DNA from: Dermacentor variabilis
Lineage: Eukaryota > Arthropoda > Arachnida > Ixodida > Ixodidae
Direction of reading: 5' to 3'
NCBI RefSeq assembly: GCF_050947875.1
Contig: NC_134569.1
Location: 187,294,067-187,358,066 of the forward strand
Length of the DNA: 64,000 nt
Shown here: positions 48,143 to 58,790 of the stretch, in pieces
Layout of the letters: every line of letters starts with the position of its first letter
Numbering within the stretch: position 1 is the stretch's first letter
The notes under the pieces: generated by a model
Databases searched by the model: none
What the model was told of the DNA's origin: nothing
The model's input: only the letters and a program-made list of their open reading frames with translations
Made by a program: the position numbers and the translations under genes

Positions 48143-49204
48143 ATGTACCGGACGCCCCCGACAAGCCGTGATCCAAGCCCGGACCGCAAAGAGAACACAA
48201 ACGTAGTCCCCGACCATCGAGCAAGCCGCCGTCTTGAACAGCTGCCCCCGGAGCACGGACTTCTACCTGAGAAGACCAAGAAGATTGTGGCCAAGACAAC
48301 CCCAATGGCAGTCCCAGCGTCCCCCATCATGCTGCGGCAGCCCACGGAACCTCCGACGTTCCGCGGTTCAACATTCGAGGACCCGGAAACCTGGCTCGAG
48401 ATGTATGATAGGGTCGCTGCATTTAACAGCTGGAACAGCGACGAAAAACTGCGACATGTCTTCTTCGCAATGGAAGACGCTGCCAGGACGTGGTTCGAGA
48501 ATCGAGAAGCCACCTTAACGACGTGGGACCTGTTCCGAAGCGGCGTCATGCAAACATTTACAAGCGTGGTGCGACAAGAGCGAGCTCAAGCTCTACTAGA
48601 AACCAGAGCGCAGCTGTCAAATGAGACGATCTCAATCTTCACGTACGAGATGGCCCATCTTTTCCGGCACGTCGACCCGGAAGTGTCGGAGGAGAAAAAA
48701 GTCCGCTTCCTGATTCGGGGCATCGAGCAAGAACTTTTCGCAGGACTTATTCGTAACCCACCGAAGACTGTGGCTGAGTTTTCTAAAGAGGCATCGACGA
48801 TCGAGAAAACTCTGGAGATGCGCACCCGGAAATATAACCGCCAGGGGCTCACGCCGCCGTACGCCATCCAAGAACTGGGTTCGGAAGACCTTCAAGAGAC
48901 CATCAGGCCCATTGTGCGCGAAGAACTGCGCAAGGTCCTGCCTTCGTCGCAGCCTCAAGTGGCCTCGATCGCCGACATCGTGAAAGATGACGTTCAGCGA
49001 TCGCTTGGGGTTCCTGAGGTGCAACCGCAATTACCGCAGCCCCAGCCAGAAGCGATGACCTACGCCGCCGTCGCACGCCGTCAAGGCCCCCCTCCGCGAC
49101 CGCGCCAGGGCCCTGTAACGCCGCAATTCCGTCGTCCGCCGCCGCCGCCGCCAGCACGCCCACCGGTCGCCCAGCGCAACTACGCGAGAAATACGGACAT
49201 TTGA
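48143..49204 (+). CDS. Gag polyprotein of element A
   Basis: The ATG at 48143 is the first after the primer site. The protein has a proline-rich lead-in, then the Ty3/gypsy capsid fold (PPTFRGSTFEDPETWLEMY, AARTWFENREATLTTWDLF, SEEKKVRFLIRGIEQELF), a basic linker and a proline-rich tail. The frame stops at 49202-49204. Sequence for the zinc knuckle CIHCEEAGHVYRRC continues immediately in the +1 frame, so a one-base shift separates capsid from nucleocapsid. Gag would assemble particles and package the RNA. The part present looks structurally complete. Confidence 0.85.
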   Translation: MYRTPPTSRDPSPDRKENTNVVPDHRASRRLEQLPPEHGLLPEKTKKIVAKTTPMAVPASPIMLRQPTEPPTFRGSTFEDPETWLEMYDRVAAFNSWNSDEKLRHVFFAMEDAARTWFENREATLTTWDLFRSGVMQTFTSVVRQERAQALLETRAQLSNETISIFTYEMAHLFRHVDPEVSEEKKVRFLIRGIEQELFAGLIRNPPKTVAEFSKEASTIEKTLEMRTRKYNRQGLTPPYAIQELGSEDLQETIRPIVREELRKVLPSSQPQVASIADIVKDDVQRSLGVPEVQPQLPQPQPEAMTYAAVARRQGPPPRPRQGPVTPQFRRPPPPPPARPPVAQRNYARNTDI

Positions 49205-50510
49205 CCGCCCGCTCTGCATTCACTGCGAAGAAGCCGGCCATGTTTACCGCCGATGCCCCTGCCGCGACTTGGGACTGAGAGCGTTCGCCGTCAACGCGCC
49301 GCGTCCACAGCTTGGGGAGCGCCCACGTGACATCGCCGATTACCTAACCGCCATTCAGTGCAACTCTCGACGACCGTCCCGTTCGCCGTCACCAGTCCGC
49401 GCCAGCTACCTTCTTTGTGTTCCGTCAGCGCTGCGTCCAGAAGTACTGTACGCCCTACATGACGATCCAACCGCTGGGCACCTCGGATTCACCCGAACTC
49501 TGTCCAGGATACAGGATAGGTATTACTGGCGGCGTCCGACCACCGACGTCGCCCGTTACGTCAAGACATGCCAAGACTGTCAGCGACGCAAGACACCACC
49601 GACAAGGCCAGCAGGATTACTACAGCCGATCAAACCTCCTTGCCGACCATTTCAGCAGATCGGGATGGATTTGTTGGGACCGTTTCCGGCGTCAAAATCC
49701 GGAAATACGTGGATCGTCCTAGCGACGGACTATCTCACCCGCTTCGCTGAAACTGAAGCTCTACCGAAAGGCAGTGCAGCCGAAGTGGCGAAATTTTTCG
49801 TCGAGAACATTCTGCTGCGACATGGTGCCCCAGAAGTCCTCATCACCGACAGCGGAACAGCTTTTACAGCAGAGCTCACCCAAGCCCTTCTGCAGTACAT
49901 TCATACAAGCCACAGGAGGACAACTGCCTACCACCCGCAGGCCAATGGTCTCACGGAGCGCCTGAACAAGACCCTCGCCGACATGCTCGCAATGTACGTC
50001 GACGTCGAGCACAAGACGTGGGACGCGGTCCTGCCGTACGTAATCTTTGCTTACAACATGGCGGTGCAAGAAACAACACAGATCACGCCGTTTAAGCTGG
50101 TTTACGGCAAGAACCCGACGACGACACTCGATGCTACCGCACGTCACCGACGGAGAGAATCTTGACGTCGCGACCTTCCTCCAGCGCGCCGAAGAAGCCC
50201 GACAACTCGCCCGCCTACGGATCAAGAACCAGGACCGTACCGACAGCCTACACTACAACCTCCGACGACGCTTACTAGCCTAGCTTACTAGTACTAGCCC
50301 GGTGACCGTGTTTGGGTTTGGACCCCTATACGCCGAGGAGGACTGAGCGAAAAGCTTTTGCCCCGCTATTTCGGACCGTACAAGATAATCCGACGTATTG
50401 GCGCACTGGATCATGAGGTCGTGCCAGACGGCATTTCGCTATCACTGCGGCGCGACTCACGACCTGAAATAGTCCACGTTGTGCGACTCAAGCCTTACTA
50501 CCAGCGTTAA
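49205..50510 (+). pseudogene. Nucleocapsid remnant fused to integrase of element A
   Basis: From the zinc knuckle (about 49216-49260) the frame stays open through a Ser/Arg/Pro-rich gag tail. At about 49410 it changes directly into integrase (LRPEVLYALHDDPTAGHLG). The HHCC zinc domain is followed by catalytic Asp in MDLLGPFP, Asp in ITDSGTAFTAE and Glu in NGLTERLNKTL, all present. Near 50130 the frame shifts. The C-terminal integrase part (FLQRAEEARQLA, YFGPYKIIRRIG) continues with a small duplicated patch (CTTACTAG near 50271-50297) to TAA at 50508-50510. About 2.5-3 kb encoding protease, RT and RNase H is missing by comparison with elements B and C. Confidence 0.85.
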
Positions 50511-50650
50511 TGAACTTTGGGACTTCGCGCAACTGACCTTTGGACTTGGTATCTTTTCGTTGTTTTGTTACTTTTGTTTAATAAGTGTCCTGTCGTGTTT
50601 CGCTCTCTTTTATTTGTAGCATCGGGACGATGCTTTTTAAAGGGGGATAA

Positions 50651-51074
50651 TGACACGTGTACTTCTTTATCTTTATCGGAGGACCACTTCTCACCGCCTA
50701 ACAAATGTTATCGCACAGCGCAGGACGCGCCTGCATGTAAAAGAAGTTTCTGGAATGTTATCGATGGTTCCGTCTACTGTCTTTCACCGCAACTTGTGTA
50801 ATCTGATTGGATGTATGCAGGACGCGAATACTGTAGAACTTTGTGGAAGACACGCGGGTCCCAGTGGCTACTCTGAAACATTCGATCACTGATCTATAAA
50901 AGCCGACGCGCTTGACCCGCTGATCAGATTTTCGACAATCGCCGACCGTGTTCGCCGCTATCGTTATGTAGTAAGTGTAGCCTGTTATTGTGGGCACAGG
51001 TTCGCGCAATAAAAGTTAGTTTTTTTCTTTCACAGTATTGCTACTGTGTTCTTCAACGTTACCACCATGTGACA
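50651..51074 (+). repeat. 3' LTR of element A
   Basis: 424 bp, TGACACGTG to ATGTGACA, preceded by the polypurine tract AAAGGGGGATAA (50639-50650). It aligns along its length with the 5' LTR but with many substitutions and small indels. Confidence 0.88.
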
Positions 51075-51533
51075 ATATGATAAAAAAGTAGGCAAAGAGC
51101 TTAGCATGGAACAAAATCCTTCAGCTCTAAACAGTTTTTTTGGGCCCACATGACTCCAAGGAAACAACTTGATTGCAGTAATGCCTGCATGTGATCTGGG
51201 TCGACTGAAACAAACAATACGTAAGGTTGGGCTGTATGTAATTTGATCACAGTGCTTTTTAGATGTCCTGCCGGCAATCCTGGCTGCACGATGCTTCTAA
51301 TGCTTTTTGGCATGATTGCTTTTTTTCCGCTCCACTCTTTTTTCTGACTTTCTCCTCTTTCCCTTATGTAAAATAGCACACCTGAAATATCAAATCGGTT
51401 GAATAAGCGTGTGTATCAAATCTGTTAACACGTGTGCTTCTCTGTGGTCGGTGTATTTTTGTGCTGTACAGGTCAATTTAAGATGAAAGATGGAACGTCC
51501 CTGCCTTTAGTTTATATATATGTGTGTGTTTAC

Positions 51534-51535
<2 letters not shown>
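51075..51535. other. No gene seen
   Basis: Unassigned sequence between element A and the TA repeat. Part may be U3 of element B's LTR. Confidence 0.4.

Positions 51536-51620
<85 letters not shown>
51536..51620. repeat. (TA)n microsatellite
   Basis: About 42 TA units, directly abutting the LTR remnant of element B. Confidence 0.97.
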
Positions 51621-51622
<2 letters not shown>

Positions 51623-51875
51623 AAACGGATACGAAAGGCGCGGACAGGAAGAGAGAAGAGAGGACGAAGAAAACGAGGAGTTGGAGAGGTCGGGCTGCGC
51701 TACGAACACGCTACGATCCATCGTCCATCTCCTGTAAATAAAACCATTTCTTCGCAACTCTTCGTAACAGTTGTGGTGGCAGGTGCGGGGTAATCCACAC
51801 CCGAAGAGGGACGCTGAACCACAAGTTCTTCCACGGAGCCGTCACCTTGCTGGACGGAATCCGCCGGAGTTGAGT

Positions 51876-53300
51876 ATGTCCCACGACGCAGACGAACAAC
51901 GGCCCATTCCAACTGCTGCGCCGACCAGTTCCCTTCTACAACTGAGAGATGCGCGTCCCTTCGCCGGAAGATCGGACGAAGACGTCGAGGAATGGCTCAT
52001 CCATTATAACCGGGTGAGTGCCGCCAACGAGTGGAACAGCGTTTCTCAGCTTTCGAACGTCGTGTTCTTTCTAACGGATACTACGTTGTTGTGGTTCGAT
52101 AATCACGAGGAAACGTTCACAACATGGGCAAGATTTGTTTAGGAAATCAAAGAGCGATTCGGCGACACAGCGACGAAACAGAAAAGGGCAGAACAGACGC
52201 TACTGCAACTTGCGCAAGTGCCAGGCGAAGCCTGCACGACCTACATTCAGGCAGTAATAAAACTGAGTATTATGGTGGACTCTGGAATGTCCGAGGAAGA
52301 CAAAGTTGGGCACATCCTAAAAGGAATTACCGAGGATGTTCACAATTTACTCATCCCAAAAGACAACCTGGCTTCCGTCGCTGACATCATTCGCCACTGT
52401 CGCACTTTCGAGCAACTAAAGACGAGGCGCATCACGCCGAAGTTTGGCAGGCTAGCCAGCGTGACGACAGTTGCAAGCGTGGACAGCAATCAGCCCCTTG
52501 ATCTTGCATCAACGATCCGACAAATAGTTCGGGAAGAGCTCAGCCTGCACGCGCGAGTGTCACATCCAGGCACTTATAGCTTCCGCCTACCACCAGATTT
52601 CGAGCCAATCGTGGCATCCTTCTCCCCGTATCCTGCGGCAAGGGGCACTGAGGAGTATGAACTCGCGCCCCGACAGCAGCCACGTCGCTATGACAGAGGC
52701 CCTACTTATGACGCTCGGCCACAACGAGAGCAGCCGCCTTTTTGCCCCCGAGGCCTTGTGACTTCTGTCAGGCCGCGACAAGAACAGCACCGACCCTATT
52801 ACCACGACGTGACTTATGAACGATATAACGGATTTCAGCAAGCAGCAGAGACACGTTATCCACTTGACAACGAACTTTCTCGCCGCCCGCAGCCGCCTAC
52901 CATTCGTTTCGAGGAAGACGCTGTGAACCGCGACCCTCCAGTGTGCTACAACTGCGGTTCCACAGGCCATATAGCTCGGTATTGTCGCCAAGGCCGTCAA
53001 TCACGTAGGACACCACCGATGTTCTCGCCACCCAGAACCCGTACTTCATATGACTTGCGGACGACCGATTTGCTTCAAATGGACCCCTTCTCACCCGAGA
53101 CCAGACGCAGCGATTCGCCGGCATCTGAGCGGAGTTTGACGCCACCAAATAACCATCCCCATCGCTCTCCGTCCTCTCTGCGCCGTTCTTCCTCACCGCG
53201 ACCGGGAAACTTGCATCTGCGGCCAATGGAGGCGTCGGTCTTTGCAAGAAATACCTCTGCCTGTTGTGATGCTCAAAAACAAAGTGAATGCCTCGATTGA
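51876..53300 (+). pseudogene. Gag of element B, one in-frame TAG
   Basis: The ATG at 51876 opens a frame that continues to 53300 apart from TAG at 52140-52142. It has the capsid region (DARPFAGRSDEDVEEWL, TLLWFDNHEETFTTWARF, then SEEDKVGHILKGI), a long basic and proline-rich linker, and a zinc knuckle CYNCGSTGHIARYC near 52947-52988. The protein would form the element's particle shell. Protease starts in an overlapping frame at the 3' end. Confidence 0.85.
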
Positions 53301-53604
53301 CGGAATACCGACCATGGCGTTAGTTGATACTGAGGCGACTGTGTCTGTGATGAGCCTCGCTTTCAAATACCGTCTAGGCCACAAAGTTATGTTTTCTTGG
53401 AACGACAGTATTACCTTTCGTGGAGTAGGCGGCGAGTGGCTTCATCCCCTTGGTGGTTGTGCTGTGAGTGTTTTGTTGGTTGGGAAAGTGTTTGAGTCGG
53501 CATTCCTGGTTCTTTCTCGCTGTTCGCACGATGTTATTCTTGGTATTGATTTTCTGAACAATGCGGCGCTTCCGTGGACTGTGGTTGTGGCGAAATATCA
53601 TTGA
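53242..53604 (+). pseudogene. Aspartic protease of element B, active site altered
   Basis: A plus frame reads ALVDTEATVSVMS, then VILGIDFL. This is the layout of a retropepsin: a DTG active site, a flap, then a G-x-D-F-L strand. The catalytic triplet is DTE instead of DTG, so activity is unlikely. It ends in a stop at 53602-53604, before the RT linker. Confidence 0.75.
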
Positions 53605-55209
53605 ACAAATTATTTATATCAGCACATTCCGAACGAAGCTCGCGTGGTGAAGACAGGGACACAGACCCACCAAGTGTTCTTGATGAAGTGATTGCACCAT
53701 CGTGGTGTCTGAAGCTCGTTCGTGCTTCTGCATCTACTGTTGATGATGATTGTGTTTACCTTGTAGTTAGGCCTCTCCGCCTAAACTGTGCTAACGAAGA
53801 CATACTTGTGCCTTGCTCTGTCGTGTGCATGACGAAAGGAGTCGCCACGGGCGGTGAACTGTTCCGCCACGCCGGTTGTCCTTCCTCGCGGTATGAAAAT
53901 CGCTCTCTTCGATAAAGCCGCATGTAGCTCAATAGCGGCACTAACTACGGACGTCTCCACAGCTTGCTCTCCTTGCGATAATCGCCATTCTGAAGAGCTA
54001 ATGCTTGGCATGATCAGCAAGGCTCTCGGTACATCGGAATGGCAAGCACTGGTACAGGTTCTTCCCGGGCATAAGGCCGCATTCGACTCCACGCATATAG
54101 ATGCACCCCTTCCTTTACCGTCGTCCCACGCTCGTCACAGAATAGATACCGACTCAGCACATCCCATCCGCCAGAAGCCCTACCGAGTGTCATCGTCCGA
54201 GCGCAAATTTATTGCAGAGCAAGTCAAGGAGATAATGAACAAAGGTGTCGTTCAATAGTCGTCTAGTCCTTGGGCAGCCCCAGTAATCCTGGTCCGAAAA
54301 AAAGATGGCTCCTGGAGATTCTCCGTGGATTACAGGCATATAAACGCAGTGACGAAGAAGGATGTCTATCCACTACCGCGAGTCGATGACGTCATTGTCA
54401 TTGCGTACATGCTGCTTCTTCTCAACACTTGATTTGCGGTCGGGGTATTGGCAAATACCTATGGACCCTGCCGACAACGAAAAGACCGCTTTCGTGACTC
54501 CAGATGGCCTATTCGAAATTAATGTTATGCCTTTCGGCCTTTGCAATGCTGTTGCCAGCTTTGAAAGATTCATGGACGCAGTACTACGTGGTCTAAAGTG
54601 GGAGATATGCATGTGCTACCTCGCTGATCATGTTATCTTTGGGCGCACGTTTGAAGAACATAATGAACGCCTCAGCCTCGTTCTCGACTGCTTTGAGAAA
54701 GCTGGACTGGTTCTAAACACAAAAAAGCGTCGGTACGGCGAACGTCAAACACTGGTCCTGGGACACTTAGTGGACAAGGATGGCGTCAGACCCGATCCTC
54801 ATAAGATTGAAGCGGTGAGCTCCTTCATGCCACCGCAGTCAGCACGAGAACTCCGCTCATTCATTGGTCTATATTCTTATTCTCGTCGTTTTGTTCCTCG
54901 GTTAGCCGACATCGTTTACCCGTTGACAAGTATTTTGCGGCAAAATGCATCCTTCAATTGGACACCAGAGTGTGACGCATCATTCTCTCAACAGAAGTTT
55001 ATACTAATGCCAGCACCCCTCTTGCGTCACTTCGATCCATCTTGCCCGACTGAAGTTCACACTGATGCTAGCGGAATCGGGATAGGAGTGGTGCTTGTAC
55101 AACGTCACAGTGGCGCAGAACATGTCGCATATGCCAGCCGTTGCCTGAGCAAATCTGAACGCAATTATACGGTTACGGAACAGGAATGCCTGGCAACCGT
55201 TTTCGCCAT
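53605..55209 (+). pseudogene. RT and RNase H first half of element B
   Basis: The protein is spread over at least three frames. The linker and RT N-terminus (IRQKPYRVSSSERKFI) end with TAG at 54256-54258. The RT fingers ([15 protein letters not shown]) follow. From about 54400 one long frame carries [23 protein letters not shown] and MPFGLCNA. The catalytic box reads YLADH where YLDD is expected, which would remove one metal-binding Asp. Thumb and connection (GHLVDKDGVRPDP) lead into RNase H (VHTDASGIG, TEQECLATVFAI). The frame is broken at 55209 by the solo LTR. Confidence 0.82.
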
Positions 55210-55767
55210 TGTGGGGTTCTCCTCCACGTGTACTCTTGGGACAAAGGAACGACAACACAGTAGTACGAACAATCACAAGGGCATTTATTGCACCTTTCAT
55301 AGATCAATGCCTGCCAGCCGAGTTGCTATCCACAAAACATGCCGATGGGCGCGCGACAAATCTAGAAGTCCGACTCACCGCGACCGGATAGCAAGCGAAT
55401 ATGTTCGCCCCAAGCTGGATCCCAAGGCCTAGTCGTTCGCACGTACGGTCACGCGAACGCTGGCGCGTTCCAAGGCGGCCACGCGAGACGCTCTCCCAGA
55501 AGCATGGATCGGCGCACGCGCGGCACGGCACGTCCGTACTGCTTGCTGTCCCGAACCCAAGAGAGAGCGCCTTGTCTTGCGGCGCCCAAGTAACCACGCC
55601 TGTCAGCGGCGTTAGCAGCGCAACACTCGCGCCATCTCTCGTACTGCGCCTCAACCACTCCAACCGCCGCGGGCGCCAGGCCACGCTGCGAAGCCGGATT
55701 ACAGGAGACGCGCTATGCGGGAAAAACATATCAGGGGAGGCGCGAGAGTCGCGCGTCCCCACACCAT
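55206..55767 (-). mobile_element. Solo LTR inserted in RNase H of element B
   Basis: The LTR occupies 55210-55763 (554 bp), beginning TGTGGGG and ending CCCCACA. CCAT occurs on both sides (55206-55209, 55764-55767) as a 4-bp target-site duplication. RNase H coding resumes directly after it (KFRCYLYGR). TTTATT at 55284-55289 is AATAAA on the minus strand, suggesting antisense orientation. The LTR does not match those of elements A, C or D by eye, so its parent family is not otherwise present here. Confidence 0.88.
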
Positions 55768-57112
55768 ACAAAAGTTTCGGTGTTATCTTTACGGTAGACA
55801 ATTCGAGATTATCACCGACCATCATTCTTTATGTTGGCTGGTCGGTTTGCGCGATCCCTCTGGTCGCCTCGCACGTTGGGCGCTGCGCCTCCAGGAATAC
55901 GACTATGTGGTATCGTACAAGAGTGGCCGTCGTCACGCTGACGCAGACTGCCTCTCTCGGATTCCTCTTGCGACTACCGACTGCGATGCTGAGAATTTTG
56001 ACGACTGTCTCGCTGCTGTTATTTCTACATTCCCTTACGCGGCAGACTTTCAGCGAGAACAACGGTATGAGCTTATCCTCGATCCACTTTTTGTCACTGC
56101 GCGTACTTCTAAAGGCAGCGGTCGCTTTACTGCCCATGATAAATTGCTCTACAAAACTAATTACTCCGGGCATGGCGCAGGTTTTCCGCTTGTTGTCCCC
56201 GAGAGTCTCCGCTGCGACGTTCTACGCGCCATGCATGACGATGTGACATGCGGCCATGTTGGCTTCGTACGAACGCTGCATCACACGCAGGAGCGCTTTT
56301 ACTGGCCCAAGATGTACGAAACAACCAAGCGCTATGTCGCTAGTCACGAAACGTGCCAACGTCACAAGCGACCGACCACCGCAGCCGCGGGTCCCCTTCG
56401 GCCCTGTGCGCCGTTCGAGCAAGTAGGCATTGACCTTTTGCGTCCATTCCCGTTATCTAACAACAAGAACCGTTGGATAATTGTCTGCGTAGACCATCTT
56501 ACACGGTATGCAGAAACTGCAGCCCTACCGTCTTCCACCGCTGCTTGCGTGGCGGTCTTCTTGCTACGTTCCGTGGTCCTTCGTCATGGCCCACCACATG
56601 TCATCATCAGCGACCGTGGTCGCCAGTTCACAGCTGAGGCCATTGAAGAGTTACTTCGTTTGTGCACTTCACAGTTCCGTCATTCCACGCCGTATCATCC
56701 ACAGACCAATGGCCTCGTTGAAAGGACGAACAGAACGCTAACCAACATGCTTGCCATGTACGTCTCCTCCAATCGTAAGAACTGGGACGACGTGCTTCCA
56801 TTCATCACTTACGCATACAACATGGCGAAACACGAAACCACGGACTATAGCCCATTTCATTTCCTGTATGCAAGGTTGCCGCGAAGCCCTCTGGACACTT
56901 TCTTACCCTTCGTGCTGTACAGTGACGATTCTGTATCGAAAACTTTGTGTCTCGCCAAAGAAGCCCGTCGAATTGCTCATCTTCCTACTCTGGCCTCGGA
57001 AAGTCTTTCGAAAGAGCGATACGACGACCGTAACGTACAAGTATCGTTGGAAAAAGGTGACTGGGACCTTCTTTTGACACCGCAACGCAAGCGTGGATTG
57101 TGCCAAAAGTTA
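55764..57112 (+). pseudogene. RNase H second half and integrase of element B
   Basis: Coding continues with FEIITDHHSLCWL and SYKSGRRHADADCLSR (end of RNase H). The integrase zinc domain follows (MHDDVTCGHVGF, CQRHKR), then the catalytic core with Asp in GIDLLRPFP, Asp in ISDRGRQFTAE and Glu in NGLVERTNRTL, all intact. The C-terminal domain starts (SLEKGDWDLL) but is lost at 57112. The frame is open throughout this part. Integrase would join element DNA to the chromosome. Without the rest of the domain and the 3' LTR it is probably dead. Confidence 0.85.
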
Positions 57113-57178
57113 GCGCGATGCCGAGACGAACCTCGTTCTCCTCTTCTTCAGTCTCTTGCTGCGCCACACCATGTCGCA
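57113..57178 (-). repeat. Truncated 3' LTR of element C
   Basis: 66 bp whose minus strand (TGCGACATGGTGTGG onward) matches the LTR at 62178-62320. It is cut after CGGCATCGCGC, where element B sequence begins. On its 5' side lies a purine tract GAAGAGAGAG. Confidence 0.75.
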
Positions 57179-57367
57179 TTACTCTCTCTTCAAAAAATAA
57201 TAGAAAAGCAGAAGGAAAGCATACATAGGCTAGACCTGAGAGCGCCGAGATGGTCTAGGACGAACACATAGGCTATAGTCACAACCACTGTGGTGTGCGA
57301 TATAGTCACAAGGCACTGATGGACGAGCAAGCACAAAACTAACCGAAGCGGCTGAAAACGTCGAATA
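57179..57367 (-). other. 3' non-coding part of element C
   Basis: Sequence between the integrase stop and the 3' LTR piece. It includes two ATAGTCACAA repeats and the polypurine tract. Confidence 0.55.
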
Positions 57368-58790
57368 TTAGGGGCTATAGTACGATTTCAACCGCACAAC
57401 GTGCACAATCTCAGATTGCGGTTGTCGACTTCGGGGAGGCTGACTTCCGTCCGGAAGGACTTCGTAGTTCACGTCACTAATTCGCTGCAACACTCTGTAA
57501 GGTCCGAAGTAGCGACTCAAAAGCTTTTAGGATAGTCCTTTTCGGCACATGAGAGTCCAGACGAAAACTTGATGACCAGGCTGGAACTCCACATGTCGAT
57601 GGCGGAGATTGTAACGGTGCGCATCGATGCTCTGTTGTTGCTTTATGTGCACTCGGGCAAGCTGACGGGCTTCTTCCGCGCGTTGCACGAAAAGTTCGGC
57701 ATCTTGGGCGAGGTCGAGATGATCGATGTTGTCGCACGGCAGCATTGATTCTAACATAGTCTGCACTTCATGGCCGTAAACGAGGTAAGATGGCGTGAAG
57801 CGTGTTGTTTCTTGCGTAGCAATATTATAGGCAAACGTTACGTGAGTATCTCGTCCCATGTCTTATGATGTACGTCTACGTACATAGACAGCATGTCAGT
57901 CATTGTTTTGTTCAGTCGTTCGGTCAAGCCGTTTGTCTGCGGATGATAGGCTGTTGTCCTTCGATGGGTCGTGCAGCTGAGCTTAAAAACGTCTTCAATG
58001 AGCTGTGCTGTAAAGGCTTTGCCTCGGTCTGTGATGACGTGCGATGGGCGCCATGCCGTAGGACGATGCTCTGTATGAAAAACTGGGCAACCTCGGAAGC
58101 TGTGCCTCGAGGCAGCGCCTTTATCTCAGAATATCGCGTTAAATATTCCGTGGCGACGATTATCCACCTGTTGCCAGAAGATGACTGTGAAAACGGACCC
58201 AAAAGATCCATGCCGACCTGGTCGAAAGGTTTGCCAGGTAGGCCAATCGGGTTCAGCAATCCCACAGGCTTCACAGCTGGCGACTTTTGGCGCTGGCATT
58301 TGCGGCAGGCTTGGACGTACCGCTTAACACACTCGGCAAGTTTCGGCCAGTAGTAGGATTTGCGCGCTCTATCAAGCATTCGCGTAAAACCCAAATGGCC
58401 AGACGGAGGCTAGAACGACCAAAAGGTAGGTCTTGTTGGTGGCAGCGGAGTTCTTGTATAAGATGCCATGTCGTAAACAAAAAGACGACAATCCTCGAGC
58501 GATATGCCGGGGTATTGATAGGTTCCCTCCTTCCAGATGTTCGAATATAGGCCGTAGTGCTTCGTGTGCGCGCTGCCGTGTTGACAAATCAGTAACGCTT
58601 ACGGCCCCAAGGAAAGCGCCGTCGTCCTCAATGTCGTGGTCGGTAGTGTCGATAAGGGCGCGCGAGAGTGCGTCAGCGTCTTCGTGTATGCGGCCCGACT
58701 TGTACACGATGGTCACGTCGTACTCAGGCAAACGCAGACTCCACCGTGCCAATCGTCCAGAAGGATCCCGGAGATTTGCAAGCCAGCATC
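57368..58790 (-). pseudogene. RNase H end and integrase of element C
   Basis: On the minus strand ARWSLRLPEYDVTIVYKSGR and HEDADALSRA close RNase H. Then come the integrase zinc domain (GFTRMLDRARKSYYWPK, CRKCQRQK) and the first catalytic Asp in MDLLGPF. Near 58050 the frame shifts. Core residues beyond that point, then NIATQETTRFTPSYLVYG and RAEEARQLARVHIKQ, continue in other frames. The C-terminal SH3-like part (YFGPYRVLQRI) ends at TAA 57370-57368. At least three frame changes interrupt it. Confidence 0.8.

Larger units (their letters stand above)
47701..51074 (+). mobile_element. Ty3/gypsy element A, internally deleted (LTR-gag-integrase-LTR)
   Basis: Two similar LTRs enclose a 2.5-kb interior. 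The interior has a PBS directly after the 5' LTR, gag with one zinc knuckle, integrase and a purine tract (AAAGGGGG) before the 3' LTR. Protease, RT and RNase H are absent. The LTRs differ at many positions (perhaps 8-10% by eye). The flanks ATCC and ATAT are not a duplication. Confidence 0.88.
51621..57112 (+). mobile_element. Ty3/gypsy element B (decayed, 3' truncated)
   Basis: The 5' end is an LTR remnant (51621-51769, AATAAAACC near 51737, ending TAACA) followed by a primer site TGGTGGCAGGTGC (51774-51786). Gag, protease, RT, RNase H and integrase follow in Ty3/gypsy order with stops and frameshifts. RNase H is split by a solo LTR. The element stops abruptly at about 57112, within the integrase C-terminus, where an LTR piece of element C begins. 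Confidence 0.85.

Noticed and set aside
55401..56246. 281-codon plus frame over the solo LTR and RNase H
   Set aside because: The first half is LTR sequence and the second half is an off-frame shadow of element B pol.
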